The translations under genes were made by a program, and so were the position numbers. Shown here one piece after another: positions 8,249 through 17,292 of a stretch of 64,000 bases of DNA. Under the pieces are notes generated by a model, which had not been told where the DNA came from, ran no database searches, and saw only the letters and a list, made by a program, of their open reading frames with translations. How positions within the stretch are numbered: position 1 is the stretch's first letter; the number at the start of each line of letters is the position of its first letter. The stretch is from Flavobacteriia bacterium (lineage in GTDB: Bacteria; Bacteroidota; Bacteroidia; Flavobacteriales_D; Crocinitomicaceae): NCBI GenBank assembly GCA_026391005.1, contig JAPLEV010000048.1, positions 30,377 to 94,376 on the forward strand, in the 5' to 3' direction.

Positions 8249-9040
8249 CTAACTTCTATAGAATGTTGGCAATGAATGACATCTTTTAGATTTTGTAAAA
8301 TCTATGTTGTAAGCAGTAGAAAGCCAAAGCGTATGATTGCGCTCCACTTTAATTCCATCTGATTTTAGTACCATCTGATTTAAATAACCCAATTGGATAT
8401 TAAAATTTGGATTGAATCGCCAACCTAAGGCGGCAATGAATCGATTTTGGTCTAATACATTTTTAGCTATACCCTTACCAAAACCTAAGAACACCTCATC
8501 GTTTACATTTAAGAATAGGGTGTTATTTGCCATTTCTTTCCGACTCAAAGGGACATTCACCATCATGCGATACCTTACACGATTTCGATAATTATCTTTT
8601 CCCTGAATAAAAGATCCAGTAGAATTACTCCAATTATCAATTAATCGTTGTTCCATCCGGTAGCGATGTTGCAAATCAAAACGACCATATTTAGACTTTA
8701 AATTAACCTGCTCCCAAATACGGTTTTCATGTGTTTGATGATTGATAGGCTGTTCGCCGTATTGATAAGAAATAATGGAAGCATATCCAGCTGTGAAAGT
8801 GATGTTTGGATTATGATAATAATCTAAGCCAACCCTAAGTAAAGATTGTTGCCAATCGTTAAAAAAATCAGCTCTACGCCATTGGTACTCCGTATGGACG
8901 CCCAATTTCTTACTTATTTTATGATTTCCAGTATACAAAACCCAGGCATTATTTTGATCTGAAATTATCTTTTGAGACATTCCCAAGAAGGAAATACACA
9001 GAATAAATAGAACAAAAAGCAAGCTATTTCTCATTTTCAT
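8249..9040 (-). CDS. DUF2490 family outer-membrane beta-barrel protein
   Basis: With the start at 9040 the protein has 263 residues and opens with a signal peptide (MKMRNSLLFVLFILCISFLGMSQ). The mature part has the DUF2490 pattern NAWVLYTGNHKISKKLGVHTEYQWRR and amphipathic strands such as RFDLQHRYRMEQR and FNPNFNIQLGYLNQM, consistent with a small beta-barrel. Function is not established. The last residues (KSKRCHSLPTFYRS) look unlike the usual aromatic barrel end and overlap an inverted repeat, so the 3' end may have been remodelled by the adjacent repeat region. Confidence 0.78.
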   Translation of the reverse strand: MKMRNSLLFVLFILCISFLGMSQKIISDQNNAWVLYTGNHKISKKLGVHTEYQWRRADFFNDWQQSLLRVGLDYYHNPNITFTAGYASIISYQYGEQPINHQTHENRIWEQVNLKSKYGRFDLQHRYRMEQRLIDNWSNSTGSFIQGKDNYRNRVRYRMMVNVPLSRKEMANNTLFLNVNDEVFLGFGKGIAKNVLDQNRFIAALGWRFNPNFNIQLGYLNQMVLKSDGIKVERNHTLWLSTAYNIDFTKSKRCHSLPTFYRS

Positions 9041-9115
9041 TTTTTCATCGAAATACAAAAATAAATTTTAATTAGAATAAAATGAGGCGACAATCATAAA
9101 AAGTACTTAATTCTA

Positions 9116-9123
9116 TATCTTTG
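9116..9123 (+). promoter_or_regulatory. -7 element of the aminotransferase gene
   Basis: TATCTTTG matches TAnnTTTG exactly and ends only 4 bases before the ATG at 9128, so the mRNA would be leaderless or nearly so. No clear TTTG is seen 19 bases upstream. Confidence 0.6.
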
Positions 9124-9127
9124 CCCC

Positions 9128-10411
9128 ATGAATGAAACATCAATGCAAAATATTGCTGAAAATTATATGGCCCTAGAAGATCGATACGGCGCTCACAATT
9201 ATCATCCGCTTCCGGTCGTCCTAACAAAAGGCGAAGGCATTTTTGTTTGGGATGTTGATGGAAAACGCTACTATGATTTTCTTTCCGCTTATTCAGCAGT
9301 AAATCAAGGACATTGTCACCCGAAGATTGTGGAAGCATTAGTTCAACAAGCTAAAACACTCACTCTTACCTCAAGGGCATTTTACAATAACTGTCTTGGT
9401 GAATATGAAAAGTTTATAACAACACTTTTTGATTACGATAAAATGCTCCCAATGAATACCGGAGCTGAAGCCGTTGAAACCGCCATCAAAATTTGCAGAA
9501 AATGGGCTTACGAAAAAAAGAATATCCCTGAAAATCAAGCCATAATAATCGTTTGTGAAGGCAATTTTCACGGCCGTACCACCACAATCGTATCATTTTC
9601 AAGTGATGAGGATTCTTCTAAAAATTTCGGGCCTTTTGGACCCGGGTTTATGCGTATTCCTTTTAATGATTTAATGGCGCTAGAAGCTGCCATACAATTA
9701 CCCAACATAGCAGGGTTTTTAGTAGAACCCATTCAAGGTGAAGCTGGCGTTAATATGCCCTCTGATGACTACATAAGAGGTGCAAAGAAATTATGCGAAG
9801 AAAATAATGTACTACTATTAGCGGATGAAATTCAAACTGGAATTGCACGAACAGGGAGCTTATTAGCTGTTTGTGGAAATTGCACTTGCACCAATGCGTG
9901 TGAACGACAAGCAACGTATAGTAGACCCGATCTTTTAATTTTAGGTAAAGCCCTTTCCGGTGGCCTTTATCCCGTTTCAGCTGTACTAGCAAATGATGAT
10001 ATAATGATGGTTATTAAACCGGGGCAACACGGCTCTACTTTTGGCGGTAATCCTATTGCAGCCAAGGTAGCAATTGCTGCATTAACTGTCGTTTCAGAAG
10101 AAAAATTAATCACAAATGCAAGGCATCTTGGAAAAATATTTCGAGTAGAAATTCAAAAGATTATTGACGAATCGCCCATTTTAAAATTGGTCCGTGGAAA
10201 AGGCTTACTCAATGCTATTGTAGTAAATGACTCCCCTGAAAGTTCAACGGCTTGGGATATTTGTATGGCGCTAATGAAGAACGGCCTACTCGCTAAACCA
10301 ACGCATGGCAATATTATTCGATTCTCTCCTCCCCTAACAATGACGGAAGAACAACTTTTAGATTGTATTTTAATCATTAAAAAGACACTATTAAATTTTA
10401 ACAAAAACTAA
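9128..10411 (+). CDS. rocD: Ornithine--oxo-acid aminotransferase
   Basis: This class III PLP enzyme (427 residues) converts ornithine and 2-oxoglutarate to glutamate-5-semialdehyde and glutamate. Seen directly: the N-terminal [21 protein letters not shown], the PLP-contact [11 protein letters not shown] (Asp233) and the Schiff-base lysine K274 in LGKALSGG. Between them is an insert with four cysteines (C249, C252, C254, C258; CxxCxCxxxC), which I recall from other Bacteroidota RocD proteins. A phosphohexomutase gene follows after 2 bases. Acetylornithine or 4-aminobutyrate specificity is less likely but not excluded. Confidence 0.9.
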   Translation: MNETSMQNIAENYMALEDRYGAHNYHPLPVVLTKGEGIFVWDVDGKRYYDFLSAYSAVNQGHCHPKIVEALVQQAKTLTLTSRAFYNNCLGEYEKFITTLFDYDKMLPMNTGAEAVETAIKICRKWAYEKKNIPENQAIIIVCEGNFHGRTTTIVSFSSDEDSSKNFGPFGPGFMRIPFNDLMALEAAIQLPNIAGFLVEPIQGEAGVNMPSDDYIRGAKKLCEENNVLLLADEIQTGIARTGSLLAVCGNCTCTNACERQATYSRPDLLILGKALSGGLYPVSAVLANDDIMMVIKPGQHGSTFGGNPIAAKVAIAALTVVSEEKLITNARHLGKIFRVEIQKIIDESPILKLVRGKGLLNAIVVNDSPESSTAWDICMALMKNGLLAKPTHGNIIRFSPPLTMTEEQLLDCILIIKKTLLNFNKN

Positions 10412-10413
10412 CT

Positions 10414-11826
10414 ATGGCTATTGAAAAAATAAAATTTGGTACTGATGGATGGCGTGCAATAATCGCAGATCAATTTACGGTAGAAAATGTGGCACGTGTG
10501 GCTGAGGCTACTGGTTTATGGTTACTAAAGAATTATTCATCCCCAAAAGTGGTAATTGGTCACGACTGTCGTTTTGCCGGTGAATTATTTACGGAAACGG
10601 TAGCAAAAGTATTTTTAACACAGGGAATTCCTGTTAAAATGGCACGAGGTTTTGTTTCTACCCCAATGATTTCATTAGCCGCTTTTCAACTTGAATGTGA
10701 AATCGGTGTGATTATTACCGCAAGTCATAACCCTGCTAGCTATAACGGATTTAAATTAAAGGCCTTTTTTGGAGGACCACTATCACCCGAAAATGTGCAA
10801 GAAGTAGAAGATATTATTCCTGATACGTGCAGCTATGACCTTGGGAAAATCTCAATCGAAAACGCAATTAAGCATGGAGACATTGAAATCGTAGATCTCG
10901 AAACACGCTATGTGGAACATGTAAAGAAGAATTTTGATTTGGATGCCATCAATCGTTCTGGTCTGAACTTAGTCTATGATGCAATGTATGGCGCCGGGCA
11001 GCGTGTTATGCCAAGGATTTTACCAAGTGTTAAACTTCTCCATTGCGAACACAACCCAAGTTTCATGGGACAAGCGCCTGAACCTATAGCAAAAAACTTA
11101 AAAGGACTAGAAGAATATATTGCGTTAAACCCAGGTATTCATTGCGCTTTAGCAACTGATGGCGATGCTGATCGCATTGGATTATATAATGGAAGTGGGG
11201 AATTTATTGATTCACACCACATCATCTTATTATTAATTCATTACTTGGTTAACTACAAAAAATTGACAGGTAAAGTGGCTATTGCTTTTAGTGTTACTCC
11301 ACGTGTTGAACAACTATGCAAACATTATGGGCTTGAAGTAGAAATAACCAAAATAGGCTTCAAGGAAATTGCATCGATTATGATTCGAGAGGATGTTCTA
11401 CTTGGCGGAGAAGAATCTGGAGGAATCGCTGTCAAGGGACATATTCCAGAACGCGATGGCATCTGGATGGGTTTAATCATTTGGGAATTCATGGCCCTTT
11501 CTGGCAAAACATTAGACGAATTAATTAATGAAGTTTATGCGATTGTAGGCGCCTTCAAATTCGAACGAAGTGATTTGCATATTACAGAAGAACTAAAACA
11601 AAAGATCATAGCAAATTGTAAATCTGATAATTATAAATCTTTCGGAAAATACACGGTGCGCGATTTAAAAACTACAGACGGATTCAAATACTTCTTCGAC
11701 GACGAAAGATGGGTGATGATTAGACCATCTGGAACCGAACCAGTACTTCGAACCTATGCAGAAGCGCCTACATTAGCAGAGGTAAGAGAAATCCTTAAAG
11801 CAACAGAAGAAACTATTTGCAAGTAA
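10414..11826 (+). CDS. Phosphoglucomutase/phosphomannomutase family protein
   Basis: This 470-residue alpha-D-phosphohexomutase has the four family sites in order. TASHNPASYNGFK holds the phosphoserine S104; DGDADR near residue 248 binds the metal; GEESGG near residue 332 binds sugar; RPSGTEPVLRTY near the C-terminus binds phosphate. It interconverts hexose 1- and 6-phosphates. Whether glucose, mannose or glucosamine is preferred cannot be read from the motifs. It follows rocD by 2 bases, so the two are probably one transcript although the pathways are unrelated. Confidence 0.92.
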   Translation: MAIEKIKFGTDGWRAIIADQFTVENVARVAEATGLWLLKNYSSPKVVIGHDCRFAGELFTETVAKVFLTQGIPVKMARGFVSTPMISLAAFQLECEIGVIITASHNPASYNGFKLKAFFGGPLSPENVQEVEDIIPDTCSYDLGKISIENAIKHGDIEIVDLETRYVEHVKKNFDLDAINRSGLNLVYDAMYGAGQRVMPRILPSVKLLHCEHNPSFMGQAPEPIAKNLKGLEEYIALNPGIHCALATDGDADRIGLYNGSGEFIDSHHIILLLIHYLVNYKKLTGKVAIAFSVTPRVEQLCKHYGLEVEITKIGFKEIASIMIREDVLLGGEESGGIAVKGHIPERDGIWMGLIIWEFMALSGKTLDELINEVYAIVGAFKFERSDLHITEELKQKIIANCKSDNYKSFGKYTVRDLKTTDGFKYFFDDERWVMIRPSGTEPVLRTYAEAPTLAEVREILKATEETICK

Positions 11827-11886
11827 TTGCGATTTGTAATAATTTGTTATATTTACCTAAATATTAACCAATAAATTATTTTAACC

Positions 11887-12447
11887 ATGCGTAACTTATT
11901 CTTTTTAACGTTTATTGCCATTCTTTTTGTTTCACAAAATGCAAATGGACAAAAAGTTATTTCAGGTGTAACCTTCTTTTCTGACATGTATTTAGGCGGA
12001 GAAAAATTAACCATAAATGGTGGTGGGCTTCGAGAAAAATATTTTATTGATTTATATGTTGCTGCGCTTTATATCAAAACGAAAACCAAAGATGCATCGA
12101 CAATTATAAATAGTGATGAGCCAATGGGAATTACAATAAAATTGGTTTCGAATAGTGTAACGAGAGAAAAATTTATTGAGTCGGTTAATACAGGCTTTAA
12201 AAATGCAAGTCATGGAAAGGCTACTAAAGATGAAATTAGCAAATTCACTGGTGCATTTATTTATGAATTTAAAAAAGGGGACATCATTAACTTTAAATAC
12301 ACTAAGGATAATGGCGTTTTAATCGAAAAAAATAGCATTAAACTTATTACAATACCCGGTATCGAATTCAAAAAGGCACTATTTTCTATTTGGTTAGGAA
12401 AAATACCTGCAGACGAAACCCTCAAAAGTGGTATGTTAGGTAATTGA
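11887..12447 (+). CDS. Chalcone-isomerase-like secreted protein
   Basis: The 186-residue protein has a signal peptide ending in NANGQ and a chalcone_isomerase-like domain. Family features are the GGGLREKYFIDLYVAALYIK strand pair, the IKLVSNSVTREKFIES segment and the C-terminal ALFSIWLGKIPADETLKSGML. In bacteria these proteins are exported, probably non-enzymatic and sometimes thought to bind fatty acids. No partner gene is seen; it sits between the phosphohexomutase and a convergent ZIP transporter. Confidence 0.82.
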   Translation: MRNLFFLTFIAILFVSQNANGQKVISGVTFFSDMYLGGEKLTINGGGLREKYFIDLYVAALYIKTKTKDASTIINSDEPMGITIKLVSNSVTREKFIESVNTGFKNASHGKATKDEISKFTGAFIYEFKKGDIINFKYTKDNGVLIEKNSIKLITIPGIEFKKALFSIWLGKIPADETLKSGMLGN

Positions 12448-12516
12448 TGCATTTGCATAAATAGCCCGTTTGTTGATTATTGAACCTATAAATCAGTTGC
12501 TAAAACAATTGTTTTT

Positions 12517-13338
12517 TTATCCTAATCCAACATCCAATATCATCATGACTAAAAATCCACCGATAAATCCCATAACGGCTACATCGGTGTATTTATCACG
12601 CTGTGTTTCTGGAATTACTTCCTCCACGACCACAAAAATCATCGCTCCTGCGGCAAAAGCCAAGGCATATGGCAGAATAGATTGCATATAAATAACGGTT
12701 ACAGCTCCAATTACACCAGCAATTGGTTCGACAATTGCAGAAAGCTGGCCATACCAAAAACTCTTAAAGCGACTCGCTCCTGCTCTGCGCAAAGGCATCG
12801 CAACAGCAAATCCTTCGGGAAAATTTTGGATCGCAATACCAATTGTTAAGGCAATCGCGCCAGCATAGGTAGCTCCTTCCATACCATTCGCTGCCGCACC
12901 AAACAAAACGCCAATTGCCAAACCTTCTGGTATGTTATGAAGTGTAATGGCTAGAACTAACAATGTAGTTTTATGCAGCTGTGTTTTTACACCTTCGGTT
13001 TCATTATCATTAAAATTAAGGTGTAAGTGGGGTAGTAATTTATCTAAACCAAAAATAAAAATAGCGCCAAGAGCAAAACCAATAGCGGCTGGAAACACTT
13101 TCACAAATCCTTCCCCCGGACTCATTTCTATAGATGGTGCTAATAAACTCCAGAAACTTGCCGCTACCATAATCCCCCCAGTAAATCCGAGCATACAATC
13201 TAACATGCCACGATTCATTGATTTAATACCAAAGACCATTGCTGCGCCTGCAGCGGTGACTAACCATGTAAAGGTAGTCGCTAGAAGCGCGGCGAGAACA
13301 GGATTTATCGTTGAAAACCAATGTATAATATCATCCAT
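12517..13338 (-). CDS. ZIP family divalent metal transporter
   Basis: The 273-residue inner-membrane protein has about eight hydrophobic segments and the two ZIP metal-binding helices. TLHNIPEGLAIGVLFGA (HNxPEG) lies in helix 4 and GIAIQNFPEGFAVAMPLR (QNxPEG) in helix 5. A histidine-bearing cytoplasmic loop (LLPHLHLNFND) lies before helix 4, as expected for metal handling. It likely imports zinc or a related divalent ion. It is monocistronic, convergent with the chalcone-isomerase-like gene and divergent from a lipoprotein gene. Confidence 0.92.
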   Translation of the reverse strand: MDDIIHWFSTINPVLAALLATTFTWLVTAAGAAMVFGIKSMNRGMLDCMLGFTGGIMVAASFWSLLAPSIEMSPGEGFVKVFPAAIGFALGAIFIFGLDKLLPHLHLNFNDNETEGVKTQLHKTTLLVLAITLHNIPEGLAIGVLFGAAANGMEGATYAGAIALTIGIAIQNFPEGFAVAMPLRRAGASRFKSFWYGQLSAIVEPIAGVIGAVTVIYMQSILPYALAFAAGAMIFVVVEEVIPETQRDKYTDVAVMGFIGGFLVMMILDVGLG

Positions 13339-13396
13339 ACGCTTATCAATCTAAATTAATTTATAGTACTAATTTCTCAAAAGTAATTCAATTCCG

Positions 13397-13404
13397 TATA
13401 TTTG
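13397..13404 (+). promoter_or_regulatory. -7 element upstream of lipoprotein gene
   Basis: TATATTTG matches TAnnTTTG, with a weak TTTC 19 bases upstream. It lies 13-22 bases before the two possible ATG starts. Confidence 0.5.
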
Positions 13405-13417
13405 AATCGAATTAACA

Positions 13418-13783
13418 ATGATTAATATGAAAAGTACTCTAATTTTATCCTTATTAGTTTTTCTAACAATTACATTAGGATGTAACAAACAAGATGATAC
13501 GCTCTATCGTGTATACGTTTCCCTAAATGGTCAACCTAAAATAAATGCCAAAGTTCGTATCTACGGTGTTAATTCTATTAACCCTCCTGCTATCGATTTA
13601 ACGGAATTTACAGATGCTAATGGTTTAGCAGAATTCAACTTAAACGATTACATAAAAAATGGATCTGCGGGTGGTTTGACCGTAGATTGCTATGTTCACC
13701 TGCTAAAGTTTGGCCCTGTCGATACAGTTAAAACGGTTTTTATTGAAGGCTTTAAGACGAACAAACAAGATTTTAAATTTTAA
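13418..13783 (+). CDS. Lipoprotein of unknown function
   Basis: Two in-frame ATGs (13418 and 13427) precede a lipoprotein signal MKSTLILSLLVFLTITLGC. The lipid-anchored cysteine is followed by Asn-Lys, and the protein is 121 residues from the first ATG. The mature part resembles a small immunoglobulin-like or carboxypeptidase-regulatory beta sandwich (YVSLNGQPKINAKVRIYG, TDANGLAEFNL). It is probably surface- or periplasm-anchored. No functional partner is evident; proS follows. Confidence 0.75.
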   Translation: MINMKSTLILSLLVFLTITLGCNKQDDTLYRVYVSLNGQPKINAKVRIYGVNSINPPAIDLTEFTDANGLAEFNLNDYIKNGSAGGLTVDCYVHLLKFGPVDTVKTVFIEGFKTNKQDFKF

Positions 13784-13815
13784 GCAACGCTTACTCAAAA
13801 AACAAGCGTTTCATT

Positions 13816-13823
13816 TAACTTTG
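13816..13823 (+). promoter_or_regulatory. -7 element of proS
   Basis: TAACTTTG matches TAnnTTTG and ends 19 bases before the proS ATG. The -33 element is not recognisable. Confidence 0.5.
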
Positions 13824-13842
13824 CCATACCTATTTTACCAAC

Positions 13843-15315
13843 ATGTCTCAAAAATTAACAAGCCGTTCGGAAGATTATTCCAAGTGGTACAATGAATTAG
13901 TAAATAAAGCAGACTTAGCAGAACATTCAGATGTAAGGGGTTGCATGATTATTAAACCATATGGCTATGCTATTTGGGAGAAAATGCGGGATGTTTTAGA
14001 TGTGAAATTTAAAGAGACTGGTCACCAAAATGCCTATTTCCCATTATTTATTCCTAAATCTTACCTCAGTAAAGAAGCAAGTCATGTTGAAGGATTCGCA
14101 AAAGAATGTGCCGTTGTAACCCACTACCGATTAATGAACGCTCCAGATGGCAGCGGCGTTGTTGTTGACCCAAGTGCAAAATTAGAGGAAGAACTAATTA
14201 TTAGACCAACATCTGAAACGATCATTTGGAATTCGTATAAAAATTGGATTCAATCGTATCGCGATCTTCCCATATTAATTAACCAATGGGCCAATGTAGT
14301 GCGCTGGGAAATGAGAACACGCTTGTTTCTAAGAACCACTGAATTTCTATGGCAAGAAGGACATACGGCGCATGCTACCAAACAAGAAGCGATGGATGAA
14401 GCGGATCAAATGCTTCATGTGTATGCGGACTTCGCTGAAAATTACATGGCTATGCCGGTTTTATTAGGACGAAAAACGGAAAGTGAACGATTTGCTGGAG
14501 CAGAAGACACGCTTTGTATTGAGGCATTAATGCAAGATGGTAAAGCGCTACAAGCTGGAACTTCCCATTTTTTAGGTCAAAATTTTGCGAAAGCCTTTGA
14601 CGTTAAATTTGCAGATAAAGAAGGAAAACTAGATCACGTTTGGGCTACTTCTTGGGGTGTTTCCACACGGTTGATGGGCGCTTTAATTATGACGCATTCG
14701 GATGATGAAGGACTCGTTCTCCCTCCTTCCCTAGCACCTATTCAAGTGGTTGGTATTCCGATTTATAGAAATGATGACGAATTAAATGCTATTTCTGATA
14801 AATTTATCACACTAGGGAAATCACTGAAATCACTAGGTATATCCTTTAAATTTGACAATGACGACAACAGAAGACAAGGATGGAAATTTGCAGAATATGA
14901 GTCGAAAGGTGTTCCAATTAGACTAGCGATGGGTCCAAGAGATTTAGAAAATGGTAACGTGGAATTAGCGAGACGCGATTTGAAAACAAAAGAAATTGTG
15001 GCTTTTGATGGAATTGAAAGTATGATTCAGCAAGTATTAGCTGCCATTCAACAAAACTTATTACAGCGATCAAAAGATTTTCGGACAAATAACACCTTCA
15101 TCGTAGACACCTACGAAGAATTCAAAGAAAAAATTGATGCGGGCGGCTTCTTTATGGCACATTGGGATGGCACAAATGAAACCGAAGAAAAAATAAAAAA
15201 CGAAACCCAAGCGACCATACGATGTATTCCATTGGATTTTGTTAATGAGGAAGGAAAATGTATGGTAACTGGTGCACCATCGAAAGGTAGGGTTGTTTTT
15301 GCTAAAGCTTATTAA
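13843..15315 (+). CDS. proS: Prolyl-tRNA synthetase
   Basis: ProRS (490 residues) charges tRNA-Pro. This is the archaeal/eukaryote-like class II form, lacking the YbaK-like editing insert. It opens with [25 protein letters not shown], with class II motif 2 around [32 protein letters not shown] and motif 3 around [21 protein letters not shown]. The anticodon-binding domain follows (about residues 295-400), then the extra C-terminal domain ending in a tyrosine (VVFAKAY). A methyltransferase gene follows 3 bases later. Confidence 0.96.
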   Translation: MSQKLTSRSEDYSKWYNELVNKADLAEHSDVRGCMIIKPYGYAIWEKMRDVLDVKFKETGHQNAYFPLFIPKSYLSKEASHVEGFAKECAVVTHYRLMNAPDGSGVVVDPSAKLEEELIIRPTSETIIWNSYKNWIQSYRDLPILINQWANVVRWEMRTRLFLRTTEFLWQEGHTAHATKQEAMDEADQMLHVYADFAENYMAMPVLLGRKTESERFAGAEDTLCIEALMQDGKALQAGTSHFLGQNFAKAFDVKFADKEGKLDHVWATSWGVSTRLMGALIMTHSDDEGLVLPPSLAPIQVVGIPIYRNDDELNAISDKFITLGKSLKSLGISFKFDNDDNRRQGWKFAEYESKGVPIRLAMGPRDLENGNVELARRDLKTKEIVAFDGIESMIQQVLAAIQQNLLQRSKDFRTNNTFIVDTYEEFKEKIDAGGFFMAHWDGTNETEEKIKNETQATIRCIPLDFVNEEGKCMVTGAPSKGRVVFAKAY

Positions 15316-15318
15316 CAA

Positions 15319-16026
15319 TTGTCCACGTTTCATTTCAAGGAGTTTTCTTTAACACAAGTTGCAAACACACATAAAGTTGGAACCGACGCCATGTTATTGG
15401 GCGCATCTATCAATCCGGGCAATCATAAAACAGCCTTGGATATCGGAGCAGGGACAGGCGTATTGGCACTGATGCTTGCACAAAGAAATCCAACAATTCA
15501 AATTACTTGCATCGAAATAGATCAAAAAAGTGCGGAGGAATGTACCCACAACGTTAATAATTCTCCTTGGTTTAACCGAATAGCTACCATTCATGCCGAC
15601 TTTACGCAATATGATTTTCAACAGAAATTCGACCTTATAATCAGCAATCCACCTTATTATTTTACGGATAATTCCTCCAACGAATCCAATGAAAGAACCA
15701 AGCATATTACACCTGATTCGCTTCTAAGATGGTTGAATAAAATAGCGGATTTGTTAACAACAAAAGGGGAGTTTTGGGTGATCTGGCCAAGCGAAACAAG
15801 TGAGCAAGTAATCGAAATTGCCTCCAACAACAAACTTTTTGTCTCAAAAAAGATAGACCTATATAGTAAAGCAAAAAAGTTATCGAGAACTATTCTATGT
15901 TTCAGTAGTAATAAGAAAAACAGCTTGGAAGAAGAAACTTTTATCATTCGCAACGACGATAATTCGTATACCAATGATTATTGCACCTTAACAGCAGACT
16001 ATCATTTCAAGGATTTTACTCCTTAG
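15319..16026 (+). CDS. tRNA1(Val) (adenine(37)-N6)-methyltransferase-like protein
   Basis: This 235-residue class I SAM-dependent methyltransferase has motif I LDIGAGTGVLALMLAQR and motif IV SNPPYY, typical of N6-adenine methylation. The opening FHFKEFSLTQVANTHKVGTDAMLLGA is characteristic of the TrmN6/YfiC group. The start appears to be TTG three bases after the proS stop, because no ATG occurs before the conserved N-terminal region. Coupling to proS fits a translation-related role. Confidence 0.85.
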   Translation: MSTFHFKEFSLTQVANTHKVGTDAMLLGASINPGNHKTALDIGAGTGVLALMLAQRNPTIQITCIEIDQKSAEECTHNVNNSPWFNRIATIHADFTQYDFQQKFDLIISNPPYYFTDNSSNESNERTKHITPDSLLRWLNKIADLLTTKGEFWVIWPSETSEQVIEIASNNKLFVSKKIDLYSKAKKLSRTILCFSSNKKNSLEEETFIIRNDDNSYTNDYCTLTADYHFKDFTP

Positions 16027-16053
16027 GCAAATGATTACGCAACTCGTATTTTA

Positions 16054-17292
16054 TTAGTTTATCTTTTCAAATTTTATTGGGGCGATTTCACTAGAAAAAT
16101 GTATAAAATAATACCCGCTATCAAAATGTTCAATGGTGATAGAAAATTCACTCTCGATGCCACTTCCATTACCGATTTCTCTCCCAAAAGAATCGAATAA
16201 CTGGTAATCTACAGCATTTAATTCGCCCATATCGACGTGTAAAACTCCTTGGCTTGGATTCGGATAAACAATGAGTTTATTCGACATAATTTGATTAGTA
16301 ATTTCGGCATAATTACCCACCATTTTCACTAAGCCTTGGTTGTAAGTCCCTAACCATAAAGTAGTATTATCCTCAACCGCTAAGGATAATAAATGAGACT
16401 CTGGCAACCCGGAATTTCCAACGTCAAAATTGAACCAATCATTCTCATACTTGATGATTAATCCATTTTGTTCGGATCCTATAAATACCGTTTGATCTTG
16501 ACTTATTGCCACCGAAGTCAGTCCATTACTTGGCAACATTGAATTAGAAACATTAAAATTAGTCCAAGGTCCTCCATAGGCATTGTCTAAAAAAAGTCCA
16601 CCTGCTGGGGAAGCAAACCATGGATTTCCCAACGAATCCACTGCGATGGAACGGGAAGAATTATCAGGAAGACCAGCATTAGCAATCGTAAACACGCTTA
16701 AATTATTCGCTTGGTCGAAATATATGACTCCTCCATTTATAGTACCGAAGTATTTTTCCCCATCTTTTCCCATGGCAATTGACGTTACATTATTGGTCAT
16801 CATACTGCTATTCGAAGTGTTCCATTGCTGCCAAGAAATCCCATTAAAAAGGCTGATACCTTCGGTAGTTGCTAACCACATATTAGCTTCTGTGTCGAAT
16901 TCAATCGCGCGAATATAATTATCTTGTAATCCACTATTAAAATTGGTGTAATTTACCCAATTTGAGCCGTCAAAAGAAAACAAGCCTCCGTAAGTCGTTC
17001 CTACCCAAAGCTTACCCAAGCCATCTAATTGAAGCGAGCGAATAGCATTATCCGTCATGGCAGAATTACTAGAATTGTAGACTGTCCAGGTTGTTCCATC
17101 AAAACTTGCCAAGCCGTTATCAGTCCCTGCCCAAATGAGCTGGTTGACAGTATCTATTTTCAAACAACGAACCGTATTGAATGGCAAAGCAGAATTTGAT
17201 GTGTTGTACACTTGAAAGGACAATTGCGAATAACAAAGAACACTTACTAGCGATAAAACAAACGAAAGAGCAAGCCTAACAGGAAACACCAT
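16054..17292 (-). CDS. T9SS-exported beta-propeller protein (ligand-binding-sensor type repeats)
   Basis: The 412-residue protein has a signal peptide ending near LCYSQ and about seven repeats resembling two-component-regulator propeller blades, for example IRSLQLDGLGKLWVGTTYGGLFSFDG. It ends with a type A T9SS sorting domain (LIVYPNPSQGVLHVDMG ... GYYFIHFSS). There is no kinase or DNA-binding part, so it is probably a cell-surface or secreted propeller rather than a signalling protein. Its ATG overlaps the stop of the lysyl oxidase gene by one base (TAATG), so translation is probably coupled. Confidence 0.85.
   Translation of the reverse strand: MVFPVRLALSFVLSLVSVLCYSQLSFQVYNTSNSALPFNTVRCLKIDTVNQLIWAGTDNGLASFDGTTWTVYNSSNSAMTDNAIRSLQLDGLGKLWVGTTYGGLFSFDGSNWVNYTNFNSGLQDNYIRAIEFDTEANMWLATTEGISLFNGISWQQWNTSNSSMMTNNVTSIAMGKDGEKYFGTINGGVIYFDQANNLSVFTIANAGLPDNSSRSIAVDSLGNPWFASPAGGLFLDNAYGGPWTNFNVSNSMLPSNGLTSVAISQDQTVFIGSEQNGLIIKYENDWFNFDVGNSGLPESHLLSLAVEDNTTLWLGTYNQGLVKMVGNYAEITNQIMSNKLIVYPNPSQGVLHVDMGELNAVDYQLFDSFGREIGNGSGIESEFSITIEHFDSGYYFIHFSSEIAPIKFEKIN

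Noticed and set aside
12502..12515. Possible terminator between the chalcone-isomerase-like and ZIP genes
   Set aside because: It is an AT-only palindrome with no loop, too weak to call despite the following T run.
12947..13354. 135-codon frame opposite the ZIP transporter gene
   Set aside because: The ZIP motifs on the minus strand explain the region; the opposite frame has no recognisable features.
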